A stretch of DNA of 64,000 nt from Cricetomys ansorgei (taxonomy: Eukaryota > Chordata > Mammalia > Rodentia > Nesomyidae), in assembly GCA_026225945.1 (NCBI GenBank), contig JAMJFZ010001258.1, forward strand, positions 10,206,001 through 10,270,000, read 5' to 3'. The notes under the pieces were generated by a model that saw nothing but the letters and a program-made list of their open reading frames with translations, did no database searches and was not told the DNA's origin. A program made the translations under genes and the position numbers. Below, piece after piece: positions 46,521 through 59,400 of this stretch (position 1 is its first letter; every line of letters starts with the position of its first letter).

Positions 46521-48038
46521 GCACTTGAATGTGCATATATGAACAAAGAGGTCCCTTAAATTAAATCTCTTTAAAATCCATAATCTATAGGATAATAAAT
46601 AGAAAACTCAGCCATTTTTCATAACTGATTTTTTTCCAAGATCTCATAAGGACACATCATCTGAAGTTTCTCTCACTCAAACTGCATAGAAGATAAAAGC
46701 AAACAAGCAGATAAATGAAATATGCACCTTTCTTAATATCACTATTAAGTCAGAAGAAAATTATTTTTAAGCCATGATATATTAACTTTTGCTTTTCATT
46801 CAAGTCAATCACTGTCCTGCAATAGGCTATGAGCTAATTCACAGATTTAACTTCTTCTTCTCTATATGCATAGTCTGATTCCATGTCAAGTGATTACCTT
46901 GGATAAATTAAAATCATGGTTCAATTGCTCCATGAGAGTGAAACTTGCATTTATTCTGGAGTAGATATTGAAATTATGCTATTTGAAACTACTCTATCAT
47001 GCTGGACTACATTACTATATTATGTTATTCTCTGTGATATAGGTTTTATATCCATATAGCTACATTTGGGAAAGATGTGCGAGAACAACTGAGTTTTCCC
47101 TTTGTAGAAAAGGAACATAGGTTTCTTGAAAAGTGCTAACACAGAGAATGATGGCGACATGTCCTTTCTTATTCTACTGGTAGTCCACACATATCAGTGA
47201 TATTTCTCTGTCTCATACAACTGGGCTAAGACCTACTCAGCTGTAGAATGTACTTTGTTCCCTCTAGAAAGAATAACTTAAATGTTTGGTGAGGACATGT
47301 TTACACAGTTGGCTTCAAGTCGCTCTTAAAATTTTAATTTTTTTTTTTTTGTCAATCATCCAAATATCCAGACTCCTGTTCTGATTGTGTCCTAGAGTCC
47401 AAGTGCCTTCAGCATTACCAGCATGGAGTCTGGCCTTTCTTAATGGACCACAGTGGTGTACAGAGCTGAATGCTGCCAGCTGGCCTATGGATCAGAATCC
47501 GAAAAATGAAGGAGTTGTCTCACAGGCTGGGAGAATGCAAATATCAGATTCTTACGGGAACAAACAAGTGAGATACTGAGAAGCAGACTAGTTAGAGGTC
47601 ATACTCCAAAAGACAAATAAGCATCCATTTATTTATCTATTCACCCAGAAAACACTGCTGTGTACCTCTTGTATGGATGCATCCCATACGATATGATAGA
47701 AAATCAAAACAAACAGCTGGTATGTACTTAGCTCCAAAATTGAGTTAGAAAGTCATCTTTGAAAAAAAAGAAAGGTTATTTTCAATAGATAGTGTACAAA
47801 AGTCAGATCAATTTTAAATAATCCAAACAAACTAATGCAGCTATGACACACTGGCATCGAGAGTCAGTCTTCCAAGTTGTAAGTAAAAAGCCATACTTTT
47901 AAAGATAGAAGGGATAATGGTATAGCAATAATAATTTGTAAGTTGAAGGGATGAAGATGACCCAAGAAGGGCACACAGCTGGGCAAAAGGGTAGAGTCAT
48001 GCATGGATTGGGAAACATTTAGTTCACAGTCATTATTT
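46521..48038. other. No gene seen
   Basis: Unique sequence with a T run at 47340-47350. The short frames show no similarity. Confidence 0.5.
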
Positions 48039-48955
48039 CTGTTGTAAAGGTAGGACCAGAGAAACTCCATTATGATAGACCTCCATCTTATTGATTGTCT
48101 GCCCTAGACTCAAAATTCCAGAAAGATAAGCTCCCAGAAAACAACCAACTCAGTAACCCCCACCTAGAAATGTAAAGCTGTGACCATCTACTTGTTATGA
48201 TACGACTACTTTTTTAGTTTCTGTAACTTGCTTACACAGTTAGTCAAAGATTATTTTTAGTCACTTTAACTACTTAGCCTTGGCAAAACAGACTGGTCTT
48301 TGCTTGCTTGAGTAGATATTAAAGCTATTTAAGATTCATATTCCTACACAGAAGTCTTTATAATGTTTGAGAATAAGTTTAAATATTCTGCTATAGCCTG
48401 GTAGCAGCTAATCACAAATCTTTTACTTATAATTGGATTGAGTCTATGTTCTTGTCCAAGGGGTTGAGAACAGTAACAATTGTCTTGCTGGTTGCTATGC
48501 CACAGTGTGGTGCAGTGGTGATTGTTTAGAATACTGTAACCTGGGAACAGAGATACAGATTACAGCTTGTATCAGGACAGATGACTTATGAAGCTGTTAA
48601 GTCTGAAATCACTGCACAAGAGACCACCAGTCACATATGCAGTCAGCAAGTGCGCTAGTTTGAGAAAGAAAAAAAAAAAAACTACATGTAGGAGTCAACC
48701 ACTTGTTAAAATGAAGACACAGAAAACTGGCCATGCGTGCTTTGTAAAGGAAACAGGGATCCCTCTGATTGGTCAGAGCCTAAATTAGATTGGCTTGTTT
48801 TTTTGGGGGGTGGAGGAAACAAGGATATCTGGGAAGACAAGGACTTGCCATTAAGCAGAGAAGCTAGATCAGTGCTTCCATCTCCACCACTAGGGAGCGC
48901 TGGACCTCTCAAAAGCACTCTGTCATCCAAGTGGAAGACAATCCCCTCGAACCAT
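48039..48955. mobile_element. Possible LTR or LTR-like block, unclassified
   Basis: Sequence such as 'ctccattatgatagacctcc', 'aagataagctcccagaaaac' and, later, 'ccctctgattggtcagagcc' and 'gctagatcagtgcttccat' has the texture of a retroviral LTR or of two adjacent LTRs. I could not define ends or target duplications. Confidence 0.3.
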
Positions 48956-48974
48956 TTTCTTTTTGTTTTTGCAA

Positions 48975-49150
48975 CATAATTTTATTAGCTGCAAACTATT
49001 AGTTTTTAACTTTATTAGTTACTTGAGTTTCATGCAATGTTCTTCAATCATATGCTTTTCCCATTTCTCCCAGATCGACCTTTCTAGCCCTGTGCCCTCA
49101 TAAATAAATAAATAAATAAATAAATAAATTAATTAATTAATTAATTAATA
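48975..49150 (-). mobile_element. L1 3' fragment with AAAT/TTAA microsatellite
   Basis: 'ttgagtttcatgcaatgttc' and 'tttctcccagatcgacc' resemble the reverse complement of L1 3' ends. It passes into AAAT and TTAA repeats at 49100-49149. Confidence 0.5.
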
Positions 49151-52100
49151 CCTTGAATGGTAAATAAAGTAAAAAAGGAAAGAAAAAAAAAGAAAAAGAA
49201 AAAAATTTAAGTCAAGCTTGTGTGTTGAGAGCATAGATCGCGGGTATAACCAGGGTTTTTAGTGGCAATAGGCAGCTCAGACATCCACCTGCTCTATATT
49301 AGCCCGAGATTAAATATGACAAAGTTCAACTTGAATTTGGGCTTCACTGCCCAAACACACAGGTACCAAGACATCATGCAGGGACCTGGACATCCCACAG
49401 GCATTGCATAATTTTTTTAATTGTTGTTTATTTTGTCATTTCTTCTGTGATAGGCTCTTGGGAAAATCACTCATAAACTCTTTTGAACCTAAAGAAAAAC
49501 CAGCCTTGAGAAATGAATAAGACACTGGAAAAATAGACCAGTCTTCCAATAGAAATTTTTTTTATCAACCAGGCTTGTTAGCTTGTTAGTAGCTGTTTTT
49601 CCTGCTATTTGGGGGACTGAGGCAAGAATATCTTAAGCTCATAGAATAATTTTATAACCAGCCAGGGAATCTTATTAAGACTTTCTCATAGAAAAGTAAA
49701 TGAAGACACAGGGGTGGAATGGGTCATGCTGCTAAAACTAGAGCTAGCTACAACATATACTTGAAAGATGCTTTAGTATTTTCTGAGTGTCTTCTAGTAT
49801 ATTCTTTGTTTGTCTTTGACATGGTGGAGGAGCTGAAAAAGAAAAAAAAAAGCTGAGGATTCAGCCATGGTAATGCTGGTGCTAGTGACAGAGTTCTACG
49901 GAATTACAGGTTTTCTAATTGTGCCTGGTCCACCTCGATGGCATTCGCCTTTGGAATTTTCTCCATTTAACTTTCTAAGTACCTTTTCTTAGAATTAAAA
50001 GTGAAATTTATCCAAAATTTGTACTTTAACACTTTGTAATATAAAACTCTGCATTTGTTAACTATTTCTGCCTTTTGACATTTAGCCATTTCTTAAATAT
50101 GCAGAGAAGCCACCCCATCTTGGTGTTCTTCACAGCAGACCCCAATGCAGTCATGCCTTACTGTATCTGTTGAGTGAGTAACTTCATATTTAGGAACGCC
50201 TGGAGCCGAGTTGCACCATCATGATCACTAATTATTTTATGATTAGCAGAAAAATAGACTTCAGTGTGTTATTTACCATCTGTGAGATCTGAGATAAGTT
50301 ATTTTATTTCTGAGCTTTTTAAATTTTTTGTTTCAGTTTGCAAATAGGAAATAGGAATAGAAGTTATTTCATTAATTAATATGTACTAAATGTCTCACAC
50401 CATTTGTGGATTGGTTGTTTTCTTATTAATTGAAATTTTATTGTCTGATTTCATTGAGGTCTGGGAACATCAGACTCTAGAAGTTCTCCCTTTGCCACAG
50501 GGACTTACCTACAAGTTGGAATGTACAATAATTCTATAGGAAAATGTTGCTCCTTTGAAGCAAACATTTGAGTTTAGCAAAGTGATTAGCAGGCAAATGG
50601 TGGCTTACAATGAAGAGCATGTGATCAGAAAGGGCATAGTTTAGAGTCTGTCACCCTGTGTGGGAGGCACAGTAATGATTGGTCCCTTTCTTATGACAGA
50701 GAGAGGGTCCCTGTAGCACTCTGTCCTTTCCTTTTGTGCAGTGCCCAGGGACTGGTAGCCTGTGAGTGAGCTGGTGAGCCTGACCTTCCTCTCCCCTCGT
50801 AGCTCTCTAGGTCTGTTTGTTTTCTTGTTCAGATCCCTAGGTAGAAGGCTTCACAGCTCTCCAGAATGACATCTTCATTGCTGGTAATTACTTTCCTAAA
50901 ATGGAAAGGGAATTAAAATAAAAGCCCGAACACAGAAGGAGGTGGCAGTTTTTTGGAAAAGTGTATCGGCAATTTGATACATGAATAATTAATTTTGTCT
51001 TGAGATTAAGTTCAGCCTGTGTTTATGATCTGTTAGGAAAAAAAAAAACTCTAATGGGTTCTAAATAAATTCAGTACCAATTTAAACTATTAGAGGAAGT
51101 TAAATCAAAATAATTAGGATATTAAAATACTTTGTGCATTTCCAATCACTGCCTTATTGAGGCCCTGGATGTTTTCCAAGGAACAATAATAGCATGAATA
51201 TATTAGGATGCTCACTTCCTTTAGAATGCGGCTGTTTGATCCTGTAAAGATGATTGAGCGCTTGTAGGCTGATGTGTTGACAAATTCAAGGGAGTTGGTG
51301 CTATATAAATGATGAATTATTTTGTATATACAGATTCCAGACAACATAGTGACACTCTACTGTTAAAGTAGTTAAACTTGATTATTCTTTATATTCAGTA
51401 ATTGCTAATTCACACTATAGTAAAAGAGGTGTTATTTTGGTGATTATTTTCTATTACTCTAACATGAGCCAGTAAATCTGACTATGGGTAAGGTGAATTT
51501 CAAAGGATCTGAAAGTTTGGTTACTTTGTTTGTGGATTTCAGAACCACATACACCTTTTTTCAGTGGCAATCAAGGAGCTCTTGCAGTGTATGTGATTCC
51601 TAATACAATACTCCCACCCCATAATGGATTCTTGGAGCTTCCACAAAGGTAGAAAACAACAACAAGAAAAATCAAAGGTTTTTAAATATGTCTTGTCACT
51701 TTTACAATGGAACACCACATTTTCTTATGAATAATTTTTAAAAAGCTATAGAGTGACTTCCATGGTAGACTGTCCATGAGCATTAAAGAGCTCATGAACT
51801 CTTGGAACTATGAAACTTGGAGAACTTGATCTCTAAGTGACTTCTTAAAAGTATTTTAATGTTTGTTAATTTTATCTTAAACATTATTCCATATATACAT
51901 ATACGTATATATTCAGTATTCTCTGGAAAATATTGATTAGTAAAGCATAAATATTATTTGATAAATAGTTATGAAATTTGCCTAATTTAATTATGAAAAC
52001 ATATAACTAGTATTCCTTTTTTTCCCCAGAGAAAGACTTTTGATGAATTCAAAGTAATTTATGCTGAAACTGAAATTTTGAGTTGAATGTTTCTGAGAAA

Positions 52101-54007
52101 ATTAGAAAGGATAGTAAGAATTTGCATAGACAGAATACTCCTACCCTTAGAAACATCATAAAATATAATTAGCAATATTATTATAAACTATTTAGCAAAA
52201 ATGGGTTGACTACCAAGAAACACAATGAAATGATAAAATTAACAAGGAACAGCAAATTTTACTTTTAATAAAATTATGAAAGTGTTTGCTATACATACTA
52301 ATAAAAATGAGCAAAATTCAGTGATCTGACTGCACACTATTCAGGTTTCCCTTGCTGGAGATACATTTTTCACTTCATTATGATACTGGAAATGCTGATT
52401 CTCTGCTTCATTAGGAAGTGGTTGTCATGGCTTTAAATCATACAAACCATAAACATTTACATTGTCTAAGATAGAGCCAAGCACCGGCAACTGGGAAACT
52501 ACGTTTGTAAGAATTTTTTTCTTTTTCTCATTTCAGGGGATTAAGCAGAGTGGGTCTAATATTTATACTGACAAGCTTTTCAATGAGTGACTTTTTCATA
52601 GCATGGCTAATATTAGCATAAAGTCTGCCTGTGTTCCAGTACTTTGATTATTGACTTGTTTCATTTTGTTCCTTGGGGGTCTCTTATATTTTAGCTACTC
52701 ACAGATAAAATAAAGATAGGATCATCTTCCAGTCTCTGTTAGTTATGAATATATACAGTATAAAAATGCAAGAAATATTGCTAGGGTGAAAGTCAATCAG
52801 TATGATGGAAATAATTGAATCTGGACTCAAACAGGTCTTGCGTTTGCAGATTACACTACCAATGACCATGAACAAATAACCATTTTCCTTTCTTGTAAAC
52901 TATATAAAATCAGTAATATTCCCCCTGTAAATTCTCATCGATATACTTCAGATACATCCACTTTGATGCCTGGTAAATAATGTGTACTTAATAAGATGTT
53001 GCTACTAGGGATTCAAGATCATAGTCATTCATTACGGCTGCAAACATCCATACGGTAGTATTCTCTATGGGTGATCTTGAGTCATCATTCACAGATTGCT
53101 TTTGTAGTTCTAAGTCTTCTGATTTCAATGCTCAGGTGTGCTGGGTGGACAGCTTGGAGAGAGTCTCGGATAAGGTACTATGTGAAGAGTGGCATACAGC
53201 ATTCAGAGTTTGGGTTAGGGAGGAAGCCGGCAGGTATAGAGCCTAGAATTCTGGGGAGCACCTGCCATGTCTAAGTGTGGGAATGAAGGCTTCCAGCTGA
53301 GGAAATGAAGTTATCAATCTTCTATAATATTTCTTTCTTCTCCAAAGAAAACCTAGAAATCTAGATTCATGCAAGGAGCTTCTCTGTGAATGTTCACAGC
53401 AGACTTAAAAGCATTGTGCACAGCAATAGTTGTAAGCTGAGAAACAGTATGATTACAGGAATAGTTCAGCCTCTGGATATCAGCCTGATATCTTTCACCT
53501 GTCTACTAAAGAATAGTTCAGTATTTATTTACAAATCACACAGCATTTGTTGAGTTTTTATAAAATTTTCTTTTTATAGAAATATATTTAAGTTTCTCAA
53601 TGGCCCTTGGTGATAGAAATCAAAAATATTCATAATGATAATTACTGTTAAGTCTCAGGCAGTCCATATATTGATAAATGAGCTCAAGATGGACTATCAG
53701 GATTTTTTTTTTGAGATTAGATAAAAGCCAGCATTCCTCAGGAACTTTTGAAATGGATTCCCATCTTCCAAAAGGAGTCATCTCCCTTACCTCTAGGAGA
53801 AGGGACCTCTAGCTATATGTGGTGCCTATCAGCATATCATCACCCATGCTGGCCTTCAGACTCCCTCAGTATCACAAGTTCATGTCAGCTCCTGGACTGT
53901 CCCTCTACCCAGTCACTCACAATCCACATAATTTGCCTACCCTGCTCTTTCTGTCTCTTGCTATTTTCACTCTCTCACTGATTCACTCTCTTTGTGTCTT
54001 CTTATTC
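49151..54007. other. Long repeat-poor stretch, no gene seen
   Basis: 4.8 kb without a supportable gene or RNA. It has short A/T homopolymers (49170-49205, 51040-51050), and open frames are below 80 codons. Confidence 0.5.
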
Positions 54008-54173
54008 CAGTGGTCCAACCATAGTATTATTTTTGTTGCTATTTCATAACTGTAATTTTGCTGTGGTCATGAATCATAATGTAATTATCTGATATGCAAA
54101 TGGACCTGGGCAACCCTTGTGAAAGGTCATTGAACTCCCAAAGAGGTCAGGACTCAGAGGCTGAGAACCATTG
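54008..54173 (+). mobile_element. URR1-type hAT DNA transposon, internally deleted
   Basis: It begins cagtggtccaacc and ends ctgagaaccattg, which are degraded hAT-Charlie inverted ends. Inside are 'atttcataactgtaattttg' and 'aatgtaattatctgatatgc', characteristic of rodent URR1. Sequence cttattc occurs just before the left end (54001-54007) and 4 bp beyond the right end (54178-54184), possibly the target duplication. Confidence 0.8.
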
Positions 54174-54335
54174 CAGGCTTATTCTCACTCTTTTGCTCTT
54201 GCTGCTTGCTCTCTCTTGCTATCCTCGGTATCTGTCTCTCTTCTCTTTTTTGCTATATTCTGTCTCTTGTCATCCTTACTTTCACTCTCTATCTCCCTTT
54301 ATCTCTGTCTCTTTCTACCTCTATCTCAATAGCCC

Positions 54336-54350
54336 CTATCTATCTATCTG

Positions 54351-54401
<51 letters not shown>

Positions 54402-54428
54402 GTGTATCTATGTATCTATGTATCTATG

Positions 54429-54481
<53 letters not shown>

Positions 54482-54492
54482 GTGTATCTATG

Positions 54493-54524
<32 letters not shown>

Positions 54525-54585
54525 ACTCTATCTCTCTATCACTCTATCTCTCTATCTCTCTATCTCTATCTCTATGTCTCTGTCT
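54336..54585. repeat. TATC tetranucleotide microsatellite
   Basis: About 250 bp of CTAT units with TGTGTATC and CACTCTAT interruptions. It reads as serine/isoleucine/tyrosine/leucine in all forward frames, which explains the long open frames. Confidence 0.97.
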
Positions 54586-54738
54586 CACCTCTGGCTAGCC
54601 TCTTGCTTTCTTTCTATTCTCCTTTCTCTTTCAGATACCCCCTGTATGTCCAGTCTCTTTCTCTTTCTCTCTGCCCTGGACTCTTCTAGATGCCTCTAGA
54701 TATTTTTCTCTCTTATTCAACATAAAAACCTCTCCCTT

Positions 54739-54894
54739 GTCGGGTGGTGGTGCTACACACCTTTAATCCCAGCACTTGGGAGGCAGAGGCAGGTGGATTT
54801 CTGTGAGTTCAAGGTCAGCTGGTCTACAGAGTGAGTTCCAGGACAGCCAGAGTTTCAACAGAGAAACTCTGGCTGGAAAACAAACAAACAAAAA
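54739..54894 (+). mobile_element. B1 SINE with near-perfect target duplication
   Basis: Full B1 order from 'gtcgggtggtggtgctacac' to an A-rich tail with CAAA repeats. Flanks acctctccctt (54728-54738) and acctgtctctt (from 54895) differ by two bases, giving a probable 11-bp duplication. Confidence 0.92.
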
Positions 54895-56166
54895 ACCTGT
54901 CTCTTAACCAAACTAGAGTGGCCATTTTTGTGGGTTTTTTTTTTACTGCATCCTCCCCTTGTGTACAACTACTGAGTCCATCTTATAGACAGGGAAATTA
55001 AGGAAAAGAGAAACGAAATAACTTGTAGCAAAACTGAGATCTGAACCTAGATTACCACACTTAAAAATGTTTTTATTTAACTCAAGAGTTTATAGACTCA
55101 AGTAATGAGTTATGTTTAAGTATAGAAACCATTTCAAAAATTTATAGGTATTTAGAAAGGATGTTAGAAAGGAAAATTCTATGAAGGCCTTCAATTTCAA
55201 TTCAAGTATAAATCATTCCATAGCATTTAACGAATACGTTTAGAATATACAGTCACTAATAACCAATGATGAGGGTAAAGATGATTGTCAGGGGTTTCAA
55301 CTTCCCAAAATAATTGTGTGACTGCTAAAGTGTCACAGTGGGGGAAGGAGCTTCAGGGATGCTTCTGAAGATTCTGGTATTTAACTGGAGCTTTTAATTA
55401 TTATGTTATTGGATGACCTTACAATTATGGGGGTTATATGAATCCAAATAAATAGTTTAAATTTCAAAGATGAAGTCACTACAGGTCATTGTAGACAAAT
55501 GTGTTGCCCTGAAGGAATCAATACTTTAGCAAATACTTTAGCAAAGAGAATGGAAGAAAACTTAGTTTTATATAATTAGGGTTATTGGAAGATAGGAAAA
55601 GAAGAATGTGGAAATATATCTCTATGTGTACAAAGTCTGCTAATATCTCCTGGCTTTCCCTATTGTAACTGTGGGAGTTCTTTTCCTAATCACTGTGTAT
55701 GTGTGCATTCATTCATGTGCACACATAGTCCCTCACTTGCTAAAATACAAAACCACACACACACCAACTTTCTGGAAAGGCTAAAGTATCACAAACAGTT
55801 CTACAGGATCAGATTTTGAAATGATTTACTGTTGATGCCCTTCAAAAAATTTGAGAACAATCAATGACAGAACTATAAAAATGTTATTCCTTGTTTCATT
55901 TCTAAAGTAAAAAAAATCATAAGAAATAGAGTGGTATTTCAGAATGAGACTGCGGAAAGTAAGATACATTTTAGAAAAGGGAAGGAGATTACGGATGGCA
56001 GTGAGTGGGAGCTGAGAATGACTCTACCTCTACCTCAACTGAACTGCAATTATTGTTCCACTACTGTTGCAGTATATTGCATGGACAAAACGATTTAGGT
56101 AGCTACAGTCAATCAAATTTAAACTAGCTTTAAAACCAAAGGCTCATGCTCCATTATTGCCAGTAA

Positions 56167-56167
<1 letters not shown>
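54895..56167. other. No gene seen
   Basis: Unique AT-rich sequence, no supported feature. Confidence 0.5.

Positions 56168-56202
<35 letters not shown>
56168..56202. repeat. AG dinucleotide microsatellite
   Basis: About 17 uninterrupted AG units. Confidence 0.97.
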
Positions 56203-56204
<2 letters not shown>

Positions 56205-56262
56205 GTCACTGCCCCCCTTTTCTCATTCTAAAAATATAAACCATTATTTAAAAATCTAAGTC

Positions 56263-56432
56263 AGGCCATGGTGGCACATGCCTTTAATTCCAGCACTTGG
56301 GAGGCAGAGACAGGTGGATCTCTGTGAGTTTGAGGCCAGCCTGTCTACAGAGTAAGTTCCAGGTCAGCCAAAGTCATAACAGAGAAACTCTGTTTCAAAA
56401 ATAAAACAAAACAAACAACAACAACAACAAAA
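56263..56432 (+). mobile_element. B1 SINE
   Basis: It runs from 'ggccatggtggcacatgcct' through 'agcacttgggaggcagagac' and 'gagaaactctgtttcaaa' to an AAC/AAAC-rich tail. It is well preserved. Confidence 0.93.
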
Positions 56433-59400
56433 CAGAGAGAAAGCTAAATGAAATTTGAAAATGAGTTGATAGGAAGCAATTATGACACAATGAACAGTAT
56501 TTTCCAGAAGTAGAAACTCAGGCACCATTGTCCTGGGTTTGGATTCTTAAGACTCCTTGTTCCTGTAGCTCTTCTTGTTTGTTTATTATATGTTTTAGGG
56601 TATTTCCCACAGCTGGAATTACAGTTCTACTCTTTTACTACATTTATTAACATCTGCAGCAGATCTCTCAGGCTGCCTTGGAGAGTCCATACCTTCGATT
56701 TACCTTGGTCATCAACATCTCCTGACACGGTACTGGATTCATGAAGTCTGACAAGCCAGAGTTCAGAAAATAATCTGTAGAAAGCCATTTCAGTACCAAT
56801 CACTGTGTGTCTATTTATTTGCTGCCAAAGGCTTAATTTACTGTGTTAAATCAAAACTATAAAAATTGTCAAAACAAATATTCCCCATCAACTATGAAGC
56901 ATTAAAATACAGATTACATTTTTAAAGCACACATTTATTATTCTTTCTTATTTCTTGTCTTCCTACTTTATTTTTCCCCAGGGAGTAGGAAAAGTGGTTC
57001 AAGAGGGCCTGTCTTTGAAGTTCTTTTAACCTTTATCCAGTCTTTCCTGGACTCATTTAGTCTTCTTGATTTTTAAGTCATGATTATATCCTCTAAACAC
57101 CAATTTGTGACATCCTTCCAAAGAATTGTTCATTAAAATCTAATTTTTACCTTCTAATGCTGTTTTCTTAGCTAATGAAATAAGTAGTAATTATAAATAT
57201 CTATCTTGTGAAACCTCAGAATTATTGGCATGCATATATAAAGGCAAGCAGAGAGAGGGTATTAACTTTGAAACTGGCTTTTATTTTCATTTCATTGAAG
57301 TGACGTTAGTACACATATAGTTATGTATATTTAAGTAAAAGAATCTCATTTAGCCTTTCCCAATATTTTTACAGTGTCATTAGAGCTCCTTTGAATGGTA
57401 CCCAAGGGATGCCACATCTAATTTAAACTTTCATGGCAGGAAAGACATCAGGAAACTTCAGATTCATTATTTAGTTTGATCATCTAAAAAAAAGGAGGAT
57501 AAGTTTCTGTGATATTCTGCTCTGATCTATCCAAGGTGCCCTGTGGTGGTAGCTTCTGTTCAATTTTACTAAAGTTTTAGATGGAATTCTATCAAGAGCA
57601 CACATTATTTATGAGATGTTGGAATATTTCACTGTCTCCTGAGCGCAAGCCATGCCTTAGCAAAGCAGTGAACCCTAAATTCCTGTGACACTCACAGTAT
57701 CACAGTATAAGAGAGAGAGTGTATGTCGTGCACGGCAGGAGGAAACCTGCAAAGGCCTGGGTGCAGATCAGTCCCCTGCTTGTACAGTCAGACTGAAGGT
57801 CCAATCATTGATGAAGAAGATCAGCAAGAGATGGAGCTGATTCTTAGAGGGAAGAATGGGCATACTGTGTAGTGAAGAGAGAAAGTTGTCCAAGGATATA
57901 GAGTTGAAATATAGCAAGCCAAAATTTAAGTCCAGGTCTGTTTGCTACCAAACATGTTAATTATGCCTGTCTTCATAGAGCTAACCCAAAGTTTACATAA
58001 GACATTCATCATAACTTATTGAATGCTTTTTATTTATCAGTTTCCTTTTTCCTTTTGTACTAGGTACGCCTTTGAGAACGGATAAGAAAATTAGAATCTA
58101 CTCAGTCACTGAGTAGAACACCAGAACACAGAATTAAATGAAGCTTATTGTTTACAAACTGATAGATAGCCACAGTATCCTTGTTAATCTGGTGTTTTGG
58201 ATAGATGAGAATATATACTTCTTATGTTTTCCATATAGAAAATTTAATGGAAAATACAAGCCTATTTGATTAGGTTAATTGGGGCAGAAAGACCCACCCC
58301 CATTTTGGGTGACACTATTCCCTGTACTATGATCTTATACTGTCTCAAAAGGCGCAATTGTACTGAGAATAAGCATTCGTCTCCTCTGTCTTCAGACAGT
58401 GGCTCCAATACGACCAGCTCCTCTTGATTTTAATGTGGTCTGCAGTGAATTATATTTGTGGCTTTCCTGTTTGTTTTACCTTCCCCATGCATTACTTACC
58501 GAATGAGATTAAAATGTCACAAGAATATAGGTCAATCAAAATAGTTTTTGAGATCTCCGGAGCACATCCTATATGTGCTTCTAAATGTACTATGTTTTGT
58601 CTTTATTTCTCCTTCAATTTCCTTTTTGCAGAGGGCATGAAAAAAGATTTCAATATGTTCCTTCCTTTTTGGCCCATATCTTTTTTCACACTAACCTAGA
58701 CTTTTCGTACTTTCCAATACAGGATGAGGAAAGATATTTCTCTCCTCTTCTGTTGATTGATTCTGCTTGAGAGCTCTTTTAAAAATTCATCTATTTTTAC
58801 TGATTATATTAAAATTCTAACAAATCCACTCGACTATTTATGGCAATCGGATAACGCTGTTGGGAGTGATCAATGATATTCTCTACTTAAAGCCTCTCTT
58901 CCTCTTCTGCATTATTCAAATTTCCTTAGTTCTTCGAGTTCTTCAACTCTCTTTTTCATGAGATTAATTGTTGTCAGAAATCCATTGGTTTTACTTTACA
59001 AAGATGCTTCTGGAAAAACTGACTCAATCATCCTCAGACCAGACAAATTTGAAACCATAAAAGAGTATATTTTAATATTCAACTTAATATCACTTACTTT
59101 AAAGTATATAAATAAATATATGCACTGCAATTAACATGTTTTAAGTTTGACATATTGTTCACTGTGTTCAAGTTTCTATATCAAAATTGTAATGTTATGG
59201 AATATCTCAATGTAGACATTTCCATATATAATTTTATAATGGTTAATTATAAAAGGAACAGAGATACAATTTATATTATTACTTTCAAGTTTAATAATTT
59301 AGTAATTTCAATATTATGGACAATGATTTACTGATCTGAGTTTGATTATCTTGGTCATACCTCTACCAGGATCAAGTGATTGATATCACAATTGGCAGAC

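Noticed and set aside
54094..54699. 201-codon open frame, the longest in the window
   Set aside because: Its core is the TATC microsatellite translated as Ile-Tyr-Leu-Ser, and the ends come from flanking CT-rich sequence and the URR1 remnant.
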